Assembly (NCBI GenBank): GCA_027365415.1
Contig: DAHXNK010000014.1
Coordinates: 1-37,561, forward strand
Length of the DNA: 37,561 nucleotides
From: Acidobacteriaceae bacterium
GTDB lineage: Bacteria; Acidobacteriota; Terriglobia; Terriglobales; Acidobacteriaceae
Direction: 5' to 3'
A model generated the notes under the pieces. The model saw only the letters and a list, made by a program, of their open reading frames with translations, was not told the DNA's origin and made no database searches. The position numbers and the translations under genes were made by a program. Shown here one piece after another: positions 1-7,126 of this stretch; the first letter of the stretch is position 1, and the number at the start of each line of letters is the position of its first letter.

Positions 1-65
1 TCAGCTCGCAACTGCTGCTCCTTGCCCAGAAGGTCATTGAGCCACCGGAAGCAGGTAAAAAATGA
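1..65 (+). CDS. 3' end of probable YfiR-family (DUF4154) protein, partial
   Basis: Only the last 20 codons are in the window, reading SSQLLLLAQKV and ending at a TGA that overlaps the kinase ATG (ATGA, 62-65). The piece resembles the usual C-terminus of YfiR/DUF4154 periplasmic proteins, where an S-x-L-L-x-L-A segment closes the domain. In Pseudomonas and related systems YfiR is a periplasmic repressor of the membrane sensor YfiN. The 4-base overlap with a downstream membrane sensor with a CHASE8-like input domain fits that pairing. With so few residues the family call rests mostly on context; the existence of a coupled upstream gene is well supported. Confidence 0.5.
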   Translation, partial: SSQLLLLAQKVIEPPEAGKK

Positions 66-2827
66 CGATTAAAAATCTTCCGATTCGTCGCAAGCTCGCG
101 TTGCTTCTTCTTTCCTCGACCGTGATGGCGCTCGCTCTGGCATGTGCAGGTTTCACGATTTATGAGCGCGCTGATTTTCGCGCCACCGCTGCCAGCGAAC
201 TTGCCACGCTAGCGGACACGCTGGGTGCAAATACCGCAGCCTCCCTCGCCTTTGAAGACCAGAAAACAGCCGAGCAGATGCTGGGAGCGCTCAAAGCCGA
301 GCATGACGTTGTGGCAGCCTGCCTTTACGATGAGCAGGGCCACATCTTTGCGGTGTACCGCAGAGCCGATGTTCGCTCGTCTGTAAAACTGCCCGCGCTG
401 GGTTCCGAGGGTGCTCACTTTAGCCAGCATTCGCTTACGCTGTTCCGCAGCGTGTCTCTAAATGGAGAAAAAACAGGAACCATTGGTATCGTTTCCGATC
501 TTGGTGGATTTCGTTTGAAGCTGCGGCAGTACGCGAAAATCGCAGTTCTTGTTCTGATTGTTTCCATAATCATCACCTATCTTGCGACGGTTGAGATGGT
601 ACGTCTCGTCAGCGCTCCGCTCGTGCAGCTTGCTTTACTGGCAGAGCAGGTCTCCATGCACGAAGACTATTCGCTGCGCGCCCCTGTACTGAGCCAGGAT
701 GAGGTTGGAACGCTGGTGACCTCTTTCAACCAGATGCTGGAGCAGATTCAACAGCGCGATTTCCTGCTACAGGAAACGAACAATGGGCTGGAGGTACGCG
801 TTCAACAGCGCACGGCTGAGCTTCAATCTGAGATTGCGGAACGTCAGCGAATCGAGGCGGAGTTACGATGGCAGGCAGCCTTTCTGGAGGCACAAGGCAA
901 CGCAACCATCGAAGGCGTTATGGTACGCAATAGCCAGCGTGAAATGATCTTCCAGAATGAGCCTTTTTGCCGCATGTGGAAGATTCCCTACGATAAAGAA
1001 CAGGGAGAGTTGTACGATCCCGGACTGAACTTCTTCGCCAATCTCACCACCGACCCCGCTGCGTTTCTTGAACGATCTGCGTGCCTAGATACACATCCTA
1101 ATGAAATTCAAAGAAATGAAGTGTACATGAAGGATGGTACGGTTCTCGACCGATATTCGGCTCCCGTTCTAGGGAAAACTGGCGAGTACTATGGCAGAAT
1201 CTGGACCTTCCGAGATGTGACGGAGCAGCGACGCAATGAGAATGCGCTGCGTCACGCCAAAGAAGTCGCCGAAGTGGCCAGTCAGGCAAAGAGCGAGTTC
1301 CTAGCCAATATGAGCCACGAAATTCGCACGCCGCTGAATGGTGTCGTCGGCATGACGGAACTAGCGCTGGATACAAGTCTGACTGCGGAGCAACGGGATT
1401 ACATGGAGACGGTAAAACTTTCTGCAGACTTGCTTCTTGGCGTAATTAACGACGTTCTCGATTTCTCCAAGATTGAAGCGGGGAAAATGGAACTGGAAAT
1501 GGTTGACTTTCGGATACGCGAGTGTCTGGAAGATACTCTGAAAACTCTCGCATTCCGCGCGGACGAAAAAGGGCTGGAACTGCTCTGCGATATTGCCGCA
1601 GATGTGCCGGAGATCGTGCAAGGAGACACTGGACGTCTTCGGCAGATCGTCGTCAACCTTGTGGGCAACGCCATCAAGTTCACACACGCGGGAGAAGTAT
1701 CCATCCACGTTGAAAAAGAGGAAGTGCGCGATGACGCTTGCGTTCTCCACTTTACGGTCTCCGATACCGGAATTGGTATCTCCCCTGAAAAGCAGGCCGT
1801 TATCTTCAGCCCCTTTGCGCAGGCCGATTCCTCCACCACTCGAGAGTATGGCGGAACAGGACTAGGCCTGACGATTTCATCGCGACTCGTATCCATGATG
1901 GGCGGCAGAATATGGCTGGAGAGCCAGTTGGGGAAAGGAACACAGTTCCACTTCACGACTCAATTCTTAACCGCTCAGGCCGCCGTTGCTCCGCATGCTA
2001 TACCGACAGAGAGCTTTAAGAATTTGAAGGTGCTGATTGTCGATGACAACCAGACCAATCGCAGAATTTTATCCGAGATGCTGCGCCAGGTTCAGGCAAA
2101 GCCCTACGATGTTGAGAGCGGCGATCTGGCATTATCCAAGCTGCTGGAAGCGCATGCAATGGGGGATCCTTTCCACCTCATCCTGACAGACATGCACATG
2201 CCGCACATGGATGGGTTTATGCTGGTCGAGCGCATCCATCAGAATGCGGAACTGACAGCCCCGGAAGTTATGATGCTAACATCTGCGGGATATGGTGGAC
2301 ATGTTGAGCGCTGCAAGCAGCTTGGCATCACAGCTTACATCCTTAAGCCTATCCGCAGATCCGATCTACTCTTTGCCATCGCTACCGCATTGAAGCAGAA
2401 GCACACTTCTCTGGAGAGCGCGCCTCAGATACAAAACCAGAAGGATGGCACAGAAAGTCTTCGCATTCTCCTGGCTGAAGACAATCGCATCAACCAGAGA
2501 CTCGCAGTGCGCACATTGGAGAAGATGGGCCACACGGTGACCGTTGCCAATGATGGCATAGAAGCATTGTCGTTGCTGGAAGCTGGGATCTTCGATCTGG
2601 TATTCATGGACATCCAAATGCCACTTTTGGATGGAATCGCAGCAACCAGAGAAATCCGCGAAAGAGAGAAGCAGACTCACCGCCACATTCCCATCATCGC
2701 GATGACGGCACATGCGATGAAAGGAGATCGGGAGAAGTGCCTGGAATGTGGCATGGATGGGTACGTCTCGAAGCCAATCCTCCGCACTCAGATTGAAGAA
2801 GCGATTGCCCTTGCATCTGCGAGCTAG
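62..2827 (+). CDS. Hybrid sensor histidine kinase (CHASE8-like, HAMP, PAS, HisKA, HATPase, two receivers)
   Basis: This 921-residue inner-membrane signalling kinase has TM1 at about 12-34, a periplasmic domain at 35-157 resembling the CHASE8 input domain of YfiN, TM2 at 158-178 and HAMP at 180-232. A coiled coil follows, then a PAS domain at about 272-390. The HisKA motif [12 protein letters not shown] puts the phospho-accepting histidine at H419. The ATPase N box ([11 protein letters not shown]) and the G boxes (DTGIGI, GGTGLGL) are intact. Two receiver domains follow, with phospho-acceptor aspartates D710 (LTDMHMP) and D850 (FMDIQMP) and conserved lysines in ILKPI and VSKPI. No HPt domain is present, so a separate phosphotransfer protein is expected if the receivers relay. 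Coupling to a probable YfiR suggests periplasmic repression of the sensor. The stop codon lies 5 bp from a transposon end, so anything originally downstream has been displaced. Confidence 0.93.
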   Translation: MTIKNLPIRRKLALLLLSSTVMALALACAGFTIYERADFRATAASELATLADTLGANTAASLAFEDQKTAEQMLGALKAEHDVVAACLYDEQGHIFAVYRRADVRSSVKLPALGSEGAHFSQHSLTLFRSVSLNGEKTGTIGIVSDLGGFRLKLRQYAKIAVLVLIVSIIITYLATVEMVRLVSAPLVQLALLAEQVSMHEDYSLRAPVLSQDEVGTLVTSFNQMLEQIQQRDFLLQETNNGLEVRVQQRTAELQSEIAERQRIEAELRWQAAFLEAQGNATIEGVMVRNSQREMIFQNEPFCRMWKIPYDKEQGELYDPGLNFFANLTTDPAAFLERSACLDTHPNEIQRNEVYMKDGTVLDRYSAPVLGKTGEYYGRIWTFRDVTEQRRNENALRHAKEVAEVASQAKSEFLANMSHEIRTPLNGVVGMTELALDTSLTAEQRDYMETVKLSADLLLGVINDVLDFSKIEAGKMELEMVDFRIRECLEDTLKTLAFRADEKGLELLCDIAADVPEIVQGDTGRLRQIVVNLVGNAIKFTHAGEVSIHVEKEEVRDDACVLHFTVSDTGIGISPEKQAVIFSPFAQADSSTTREYGGTGLGLTISSRLVSMMGGRIWLESQLGKGTQFHFTTQFLTAQAAVAPHAIPTESFKNLKVLIVDDNQTNRRILSEMLRQVQAKPYDVESGDLALSKLLEAHAMGDPFHLILTDMHMPHMDGFMLVERIHQNAELTAPEVMMLTSAGYGGHVERCKQLGITAYILKPIRRSDLLFAIATALKQKHTSLESAPQIQNQKDGTESLRILLAEDNRINQRLAVRTLEKMGHTVTVANDGIEALSLLEAGIFDLVFMDIQMPLLDGIAATREIREREKQTHRHIPIIAMTAHAMKGDREKCLECGMDGYVSKPILRTQIEEAIALASAS

Positions 2828-2832
2828 ACAAA

Positions 2833-2857
2833 GGCAATAATTACCTTGACTCCACCA
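2833..2857 (+). repeat. Left terminal inverted repeat of the IS1595-type element
   Basis: These 25 bases are the exact reverse complement of 5140-5164. The match ends at 2857/5140, where the next bases differ (A versus G read inward). The repeat contains TTGACT at 2846-2851, usable as a -35 box reading into the element. Confidence 0.95.
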
Positions 2858-2874
2858 AGGGGATAGCAGAGAAT
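2846..2874 (+). promoter_or_regulatory. Putative cargo promoter with its -35 inside the inverted repeat
   Basis: TTGACT (2846-2851) lies inside the left inverted repeat. A 17-bp spacer separates it from GAGAAT (2869-2874), which matches TATAAT at four positions. It would start transcription near 2881 and read the three cargo genes. The same TTGACT in the right repeat faces the transposase with the same spacing. Confidence 0.5.
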
Positions 2875-2942
2875 GGTGGTGGGCGATGATTTTCGTGCGT
2901 GATCTCGCATCCCTGTTTTTTAGGAAAAAGTCGGGAGTCGTA

Positions 2943-3716
2943 ATGCTTCTTGCAGTTTACGCGGATGATAGTGCCGATGCCCGTCACGAAACCATATTCA
3001 CTGTTGGGGGATTTTTGGGATACCCTCACATGTTTACAAAAGCTGAACTTAAATGGGATGCGTACCTACGAAGCAAGAAACTTGATTACTTTAAGGCAAG
3101 TGAGATTGAAAGGCTTGATGGAGAATTTGATCCGCTCAAGTTAATGATGACTCCCTATGCCGCTCGCGCTTTTGCTGAAAGCGTCCGTTATGATCTCGGC
3201 AAAATCATCGCTGAAGAGAATCTAGGTGGAATATCACTGAGTCTCGACGTTAAGGCTTTCCGTAAGGTGCTCTCCGAACATAGTGATTTTTCCAATTACT
3301 TTGAAACTAAAGATTGCAGCGTCTACATGTTTAGGCATTTCATCATTCATTGCGTTGGTTTAATGATTCGAGATATGCCTAAATTTCATCCTGAAATCGC
3401 CTTTGTTTTTGACGATCATTCCAAATGGAAAGAGGCTGAAGAGTCTTATCGATTATTAAAAATTAATTCCCCCTTTTCATCCAGAATTGCATCCATAACT
3501 CATGCTGACGACAAAAAGGTTTGCGCTTTGCAAATGGCCGACCTATGTGCTTACGAGGGGAGGTGCCACACCTTGAACATAATGGGACAACGCGACGAAC
3601 GGATTGAATTTAAGAGCATGGCCAAAAATCATTCATGGTACTCTTTTTCGATGTTTCGTGAGGAACAACTTTTACAGCATTTAATGGAGGCCCGAAATGG
3701 AAAATTGTTCGTATAA
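2943..3716 (+). CDS. DUF3800 domain protein (transposon cargo)
   Basis: This 257-residue protein has DUF3800 hallmarks: an N-terminal strand with acidic residues (AVYADDSAD, D8/D9), then FTVGGFLG, a central FVFDD (D157/D158) and a C-terminal LQMADLCAYE (D200). Such spaced aspartates fit the RNase H-like fold proposed for DUF3800, but catalysis is unproven and the biological role is unknown. The ATG at 2943 was chosen because GGGAG lies 5 nt upstream at 2933-2937 and because the family begins with this strand; an in-frame ATG at 2886 would add 19 atypical residues. It is the first gene of the cargo operon and overlaps the next gene by 20 bp. Codon use is more AT-rich than the host genes around it. 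It could be a nuclease-like accessory or defence factor; that is inference. Confidence 0.8.
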   Translation: MLLAVYADDSADARHETIFTVGGFLGYPHMFTKAELKWDAYLRSKKLDYFKASEIERLDGEFDPLKLMMTPYAARAFAESVRYDLGKIIAEENLGGISLSLDVKAFRKVLSEHSDFSNYFETKDCSVYMFRHFIIHCVGLMIRDMPKFHPEIAFVFDDHSKWKEAEESYRLLKINSPFSSRIASITHADDKKVCALQMADLCAYEGRCHTLNIMGQRDERIEFKSMAKNHSWYSFSMFREEQLLQHLMEARNGKLFV

Positions 3717-3879
3717 CAGCGAACTCGAAAAATTCAACACCGTTCTCCGTAAAGTTATTTCAGTGCCGCGTGCGGAACTACTGAAGCGCGAAAAGGAATG
3801 GAAGCGCAAGCAGAAACGGAAAAAGCAACAACGCAAAAGGAGATATTCAAATGATGTATCAACAAAAACGAATGCTTGA
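3697..3879 (+). CDS. Small Lys/Arg-rich protein (transposon cargo)
   Basis: This 60-residue protein is not recognised as a known family. The N-terminal half (ELEKFNTVLRKVISVPRAELLKRE) looks helical and resembles a short pairing segment. The C-terminal half is strongly basic (KEWKRKQKRKKQQRKRR) and could bind nucleic acid. The start is supported by GGAGG at 3686-3690, 6 nt before the ATG. It overlaps the 3' end of the DUF3800 gene and the 5' end of the zinc-ribbon-like gene, which indicates translational coupling. The position suggests it works with the DUF3800 protein; no function is established. Confidence 0.65.
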   Translation: MENCSYNSELEKFNTVLRKVISVPRAELLKREKEWKRKQKRKKQQRKRRYSNDVSTKTNA

Positions 3880-4147
3880 GCTTTCAGACCTCATTTCTTT
3901 TTGCTTTACATGCAAAGGGTGTGGTATCTCTTTGTCAATTCCAGCATCGGCAAATTTGAAAAGCGGAAGGCTTGAAAAATGCCCTTCTTGCGATGATGTA
4001 TGGATGACTCCCGTAACTGGTTCAGTAAGAAAGTTCTTGGATTTTAAGCAAGCATTCAATTCCCTCACATCATCCTTTGAAGGCGGGAAAGTTGATGGCT
4101 TCACTCTCACTTTAGAGATTGCTTCCGACCCCGTTTCAACCGCTTAG
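3851..4147 (+). CDS. Small protein with CxxC...CxxC zinc-ribbon-like motif (transposon cargo)
   Basis: This 98-residue protein has two cysteine pairs, CKGC near residues 22-25 and CPSC near 44-47, spaced like a zinc ribbon. A polar C-terminal part without a recognised domain follows. AAGGAGA sits about 7 nt upstream of the ATG at 3851; a second ATG follows immediately at 3854. It overlaps the preceding basic small gene by 29 bp in another frame and stops 2 bp before the convergent transposase stop. Gene packing and good ribosome sites argue that it is real. Likely a nucleic-acid- or protein-binding partner of the cargo module; function unknown. Confidence 0.65.
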   Translation: MMYQQKRMLELSDLISFCFTCKGCGISLSIPASANLKSGRLEKCPSCDDVWMTPVTGSVRKFLDFKQAFNSLTSSFEGGKVDGFTLTLEIASDPVSTA

Positions 4148-4149
4148 AG

Positions 4150-5103
4150 TTAGCAGGTCGCTGTTTCTAATCCCTTCCCTGTGAGTTCGGCGAAGGTCAA
4201 CCACTTGCCGACAATCTGAGACAGTACGCGATTGAATCGGCCAGCATCATTCATATCCTTGCGGTTGTTGTACCGGAAGGTTTGCTCATCGAGGTAACGA
4301 AACAGATGGAATGGCTCGACACTCACGTAGGTTCCGTTGATGCCACGCTTCAACAGGCCCCAGAAGTTTTCGAGTCCGTTGGTATGGATGCGACCGTTGA
4401 CGTATTCAACAGCATGGTCAACAACCTTGTGCGCGTAGTCGGTAGCCCAACCCTCCTAGGAAAGCAGCGCGTCGGTGTAGAGCGCCGCGCCAGCTTCGAC
4501 ATGCTTTTTGACTTCCGCTTGCAGTACAGCTTTCTTGCGATTCGAGACAACGATGGTGCGAACCATGCCGCCGTGCTCAAGGATGCCCATGACGGCAGTC
4601 TTGTCTTTGGTTCCTGTGCCAGTGATACGACGGGCTTTGACGCTCAGGTGCATGTTGCGAGCTTTACCGCCGATAAAAGTCTCATCGGCTTCGACTTTTC
4701 CGCCCAGCTTACTACCAAAGGAATCGTCCTGCATGGCGAGCCGAATACGATGCAACATGAACCATGCCGCCTTTTGGGAAACATTGATATCCCGCGCAAT
4801 CTCATAGCTGCTGATGCCATTCTTGCAATTGGTGAGGAGCCAGATTGCAGTGAGCCACTTGTCCAGCCCAATCGGCGAATCTTCCATCATGGTTCCAACC
4901 TTGATAGAAAACTCCCGCTTGGCGTGATGGCTGGAGCAAGTCCAGGTGCGGCGATGCGCCCGGTAGTTGACTTTATCATTGCCACATGTAGGGCACTTCA
5001 CAACTCCATCGGGCCAACGCTGCGCCACAAGATGAGCAATACAGCTATCGGGGTTCGAGAAATATACGATGGCTTCTTGAAGGCTCTTAGGTTCAGTGTT
5101 CAT
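4150..5103 (-). pseudogene. IS1595-family (ISXO2-like) transposase interrupted by an in-frame amber codon
   Basis: The gene reads in one frame from ATG 5103 (GAGGG about 6 nt upstream) to a stop at 4150, but TAG occurs at codon 216 (4456-4458). The N-terminus has a zinc ribbon (CPTC at 37-40, then C56 and HH59-60) and a helix-turn-helix-like segment (ISSYEIARDINVSQKAAW). The ISXO2-like domain supplies D140 (VEADETFIGG) and D211 (LYTDALL). The third catalytic region, HTNGLENFW (E245), and the typical KRGINGTY...RYLDEQTFRYNNR tail lie after the stop. The flanking sequence LLS-stop-EGW suggests a TAC or similar codon mutated to TAG. The 215-residue product would lack the third acidic residue, so the element is probably immobile unless helped in trans or read through. 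Confidence 0.9.
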
Positions 5104-5122
5104 AACATCCCTCACTGTCTAA

Positions 5123-5151
5123 ACTTTAGCAAAAAACACTGGTGGAGTCAA
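5123..5151 (-). promoter_or_regulatory. Putative transposase promoter with its -35 inside the inverted repeat
   Basis: On the minus strand TTGACT (5146-5151) lies within the right inverted repeat. A 17-bp spacer separates it from TAAAGT (5123-5128), a four-of-six match to TATAAT. The predicted start is only about 13 nt upstream of the transposase ATG at 5103. The arrangement mirrors the left end. Confidence 0.55.
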
Positions 5152-5164
5152 GGTAATTATTGCC
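5140..5164 (-). repeat. Right terminal inverted repeat of the IS1595-type element
   Basis: Perfect 25-bp reverse complement of the left end (2833-2857). It is immediately followed by the truncated integrase reading frame at 5165. Confidence 0.95.
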
Positions 5165-5354
5165 AAATTTTGGGCATGAACATGTGCTCACCACCTTCAC
5201 GAGCTACGGCAAGGTCGCAGTAGACCGGCAAGGGGAAATTATCCGGGGAATCGGTACGCCCAAGCAATCAACCCAGCCCGCTATGGAAGACCTTGCGGAA
5301 GCCGTGGTCAAAAGACTGCGGGATGCAGGCGCAAGCCTTCCAGCGGGGCAGTAA
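5165..5354 (+). pseudogene. C-terminal remnant of a tyrosine recombinase/integrase
   Basis: The open frame begins at the transposon edge and gives about 63 residues starting NFGHEHVLTTFTSYG. This is the Box II-type G-H-E...T...Y signature of phage/ICE integrases: the histidine is a catalytic residue and the tyrosine of TSYG is the likely nucleophile. A tail (VDRQGEIIRGI...) follows to a TAA at 5352. All N-terminal and central catalytic parts are missing, and nothing matching them lies to the left of the transposon. It is therefore a severed fragment, unlike the intact P4-type integrase that converges on it 10 bp downstream. It is probably not expressed as a functional protein. Confidence 0.7.
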
Positions 5355-5363
5355 CTCGTTGCG

Positions 5364-6569
5364 CTATGCAGCAGAGCCACGGAAGGGCAGCACCTTGCCG
5401 CCGCGCTGTGTCTGTTCGAGAAAATTCGCCCAGTCCTGCATCATTTTGGCGCGTGGCTCCAGATACAGCGCATGGTTATAGGCGGCGCTGACGGCGTTGC
5501 GGGGGGCGTGGGCAAGCTGCAATTCAATGTGCTCATGCACGTAGCCCTGCTCATGGAGGATCGTGGAAGCGAGTCCACGAAAACCGTGTCCGGTCATCTG
5601 GCCTTTGTATCCCATGCGCTCCAGCCCTTTCAGTATGGTGTTGTTACTCATGGGTTTCTTGGCGTTGCGGTCTCCAGGGAAAAGCCACTTGCCTTCGCCG
5701 TTCAGCGTTCGCAGCATATTGAGCACATCCAATGTCTGTTTGGCTAAGGGAACAATATGGGGAGTCCGCATCTTCATACGCTCGGCAGGAATGTTCCAGC
5801 GTGCCGCCTCGATGTCGAACTCTTCCCACTTGGCCCCAATCAATTCGCTGGTGCGGACAAACGCAAGAGCCATCAGCTTCATGGCCAGCCGCGTGACGTG
5901 AGTTCCTGGATAGACTTCGATAGACCGTAGCAAGCCGGGCAGTTCCTTGGCATCAATGCGGGCATAGTTGGTTTTGCGCGTGGATTTCAAAATGTCGGCA
6001 GGGCGGATTTCGCTCGCTGGGTTTCGCTTCGCATATCCGTGGGCAATGGCGTAGCGGAATATCTGCCCCGTGGTCTCCAAAGCACGCTTGGCAATGTCTC
6101 GCGCCCCGCGCTTTTCAATGGCCTTGGTCATCGCCACCAGCTCCGGCGCTTCAATTTCAGCAATGGGCCTCGCGCCAAGAATGGGCAGAATATCGGCTTC
6201 TATGCGCCGCTTCACATAGTCCGCATGGCGGGGACTCTTCCCCTGCCTCCAATGTTCCAGCCAAAGCAGTGAGACGCTTTGAAAGGAATTTTCCGCTGCC
6301 GACTTCTCGGCCTTGCGCTGCACCATTGGGTTTACGCCAGAAGCCAGCAGCTTGCGTGCCTCTGCGTGGCGATCTCTAGCCAGCGACAAAGACACATCTG
6401 GATAGCTGCCGAAAGACATGAGCTTTTGTTTGCCTTCATGTCTGTATGTCCAACGCCAAATTTTCCCACCAGAGGGTGTTACCCAGAGAAAGAGACCTCC
6501 ACCATCACTGACCTTGTGGGGTTTCGACCCCCGCTTTATGCGCTTGATCTGGATGTCCGTCAACTTCAT
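5364..6569 (-). CDS. P4-type tyrosine recombinase (integrase)
   Basis: This 401-residue site-specific recombinase begins with the DUF4102-type N-terminal arm-binding domain (KVSDGGGLFLWVTPSG...FGSYPDVSLSLAR), followed by a core-binding domain at about 100-200 and the catalytic domain. Candidate catalytic residues are R239 (FVRTSEL), a lysine near 266-268, H328 and R331 (HGFRGLAS), H354 (LAHAPRN) and nucleophile Y364 (AAYNHALY). The start at 6569 was chosen because MKLTDIQIK is the usual beginning and AGAGG precedes it by about 8 nt; 40 upstream codons are open but non-homologous and cross the repeat region. The gene lies just beyond the 3' end of tRNA-Ser(UGA), the usual integration position for this family, so it probably mobilised the element to its left. 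The element's distal attachment copy is not seen in the window. Confidence 0.93.
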   Translation of the reverse strand: MKLTDIQIKRIKRGSKPHKVSDGGGLFLWVTPSGGKIWRWTYRHEGKQKLMSFGSYPDVSLSLARDRHAEARKLLASGVNPMVQRKAEKSAAENSFQSVSLLWLEHWRQGKSPRHADYVKRRIEADILPILGARPIAEIEAPELVAMTKAIEKRGARDIAKRALETTGQIFRYAIAHGYAKRNPASEIRPADILKSTRKTNYARIDAKELPGLLRSIEVYPGTHVTRLAMKLMALAFVRTSELIGAKWEEFDIEAARWNIPAERMKMRTPHIVPLAKQTLDVLNMLRTLNGEGKWLFPGDRNAKKPMSNNTILKGLERMGYKGQMTGHGFRGLASTILHEQGYVHEHIELQLAHAPRNAVSAAYNHALYLEPRAKMMQDWANFLEQTQRGGKVLPFRGSAA

Positions 6570-6588
6570 CAGAACGCCTCTTTTCCAA

Positions 6589-6629
6589 TGTACCCACAGG
6601 CAGAATTGAATATACCCACAAATGTACCC
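6589..6629. repeat. Three TRTACCC repeats upstream of the integrase
   Basis: TGTACCC (6589-6595), TATACCC (6611-6617) and TGTACCC (6623-6629) lie in direct orientation between the integrase start and the tRNA 3' end. On the integrase strand they read GGGTACA/GGGTATA. Their position fits arm-type integrase binding sites or an autoregulatory region; this is inferred from placement. A short inverted repeat (AACCCC...GGGGTT) also lies at about 6678-6705. Confidence 0.45.
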
Positions 6630-6745
6630 CCAGTAGCTTATGGCTTCAATAGTACAGCTTTGGACGTAAAAAGACGAACCCCCCAGCATTTACCGGGGTT
6701 TTCCTGTGATGTTTGGATTTTCCTGGATGTCCTAAAACAAGTTCT

Positions 6746-6835
6746 TGGCGGAGGGAGAGGGATTCGAACCCCCGTTACCCGCAAGGGTAAAGCGGTTTTC
6801 AAGACCGCCTGTTTCAACCACTCACACATCCCTCC
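6746..6835 (-). tRNA. tRNA-Ser(UGA)
   Basis: On the minus strand the acceptor GGAGGGA pairs with TCCCTCC, followed by discriminator G and encoded CCA (6748-6746). The anticodon stem GCGGT/ACCGC encloses loop CTTGAAA, giving anticodon TGA. A long variable arm (TTACCCTTGCGGGTAA) confirms the serine type, and GGTTCGAATCC forms the T loop. Its 3' end is the probable attB of the adjacent P4-type integrase element; the tRNA itself is intact. Confidence 0.97.
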
Positions 6836-7126
6836 GCAAGGTGCCACGCCGCGCTGCGCCGCGCGGACGACCCTTCGGCCTGCTACCAGAGTAAAACAAG
6901 CCCACTCCCTATGGGGAAAAGAGTGCCGGAAGGGTATGCTAGCTAGAGAGACAAATCCTCCGTCGGCAGAGATTTTCTGTCCGTCGAGAAGGCGATGCGT
7001 CGCGGCCCAGAATGGAGTTGCGTCGCTGCGCAGTTGGCTTGCATCCAAAGGGTTCTAATGGTTCCAACGGTTCACACGCACAATCCGGTCACGTTTGCCC
7101 GCACGCTGGCCAGCGCAAAAAAAACA
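6836..7126. other. Intergenic region between tRNA-Ser and ABC permease
   Basis: About 290 bp with no convincing gene. It must contain the tRNA-Ser promoter (minus) and the permease leader (plus). A GC-rich self-complementary stretch lies near 6847-6870. Open frames here are overlaps of the tRNA or extensions of the permease. Confidence 0.5.

Larger units (their letters stand above)
2833..5164. mobile_element. IS1595-type insertion element with three passenger genes
   Basis: A 2,332-bp unit is bounded by perfect 25-bp inverted repeats (2833-2857 and 5140-5164, outer end GGCAATAATTACC). The minus strand carries an ISXO2-like transposase (4150-5103) interrupted by one amber codon. The plus strand carries a three-gene operon (2943-4147) that ends 2 bp from the transposase stop. 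Passenger genes are known in the IS1595 family. The cargo is visibly AT-richer than the flanking chromosome. I see no 8-bp target duplication: the left flank ends TAGACAAA and the right flank begins AAATTTTG, sharing only AAA. The right flank is a truncated integrase gene, so sequence next to the left end was probably deleted after insertion. Confidence 0.93.

Noticed and set aside
2825-5172. 8-bp target-site duplication around the transposon
   Set aside because: The flanking octamers (TAGACAAA and AAATTTTG) share only AAA at the junctions.
6638-7048. Minus-strand open frame of 136 codons across the tRNA-Ser(UGA)
   Set aside because: It reads through the tRNA gene and GC-rich flanks; not a protein.
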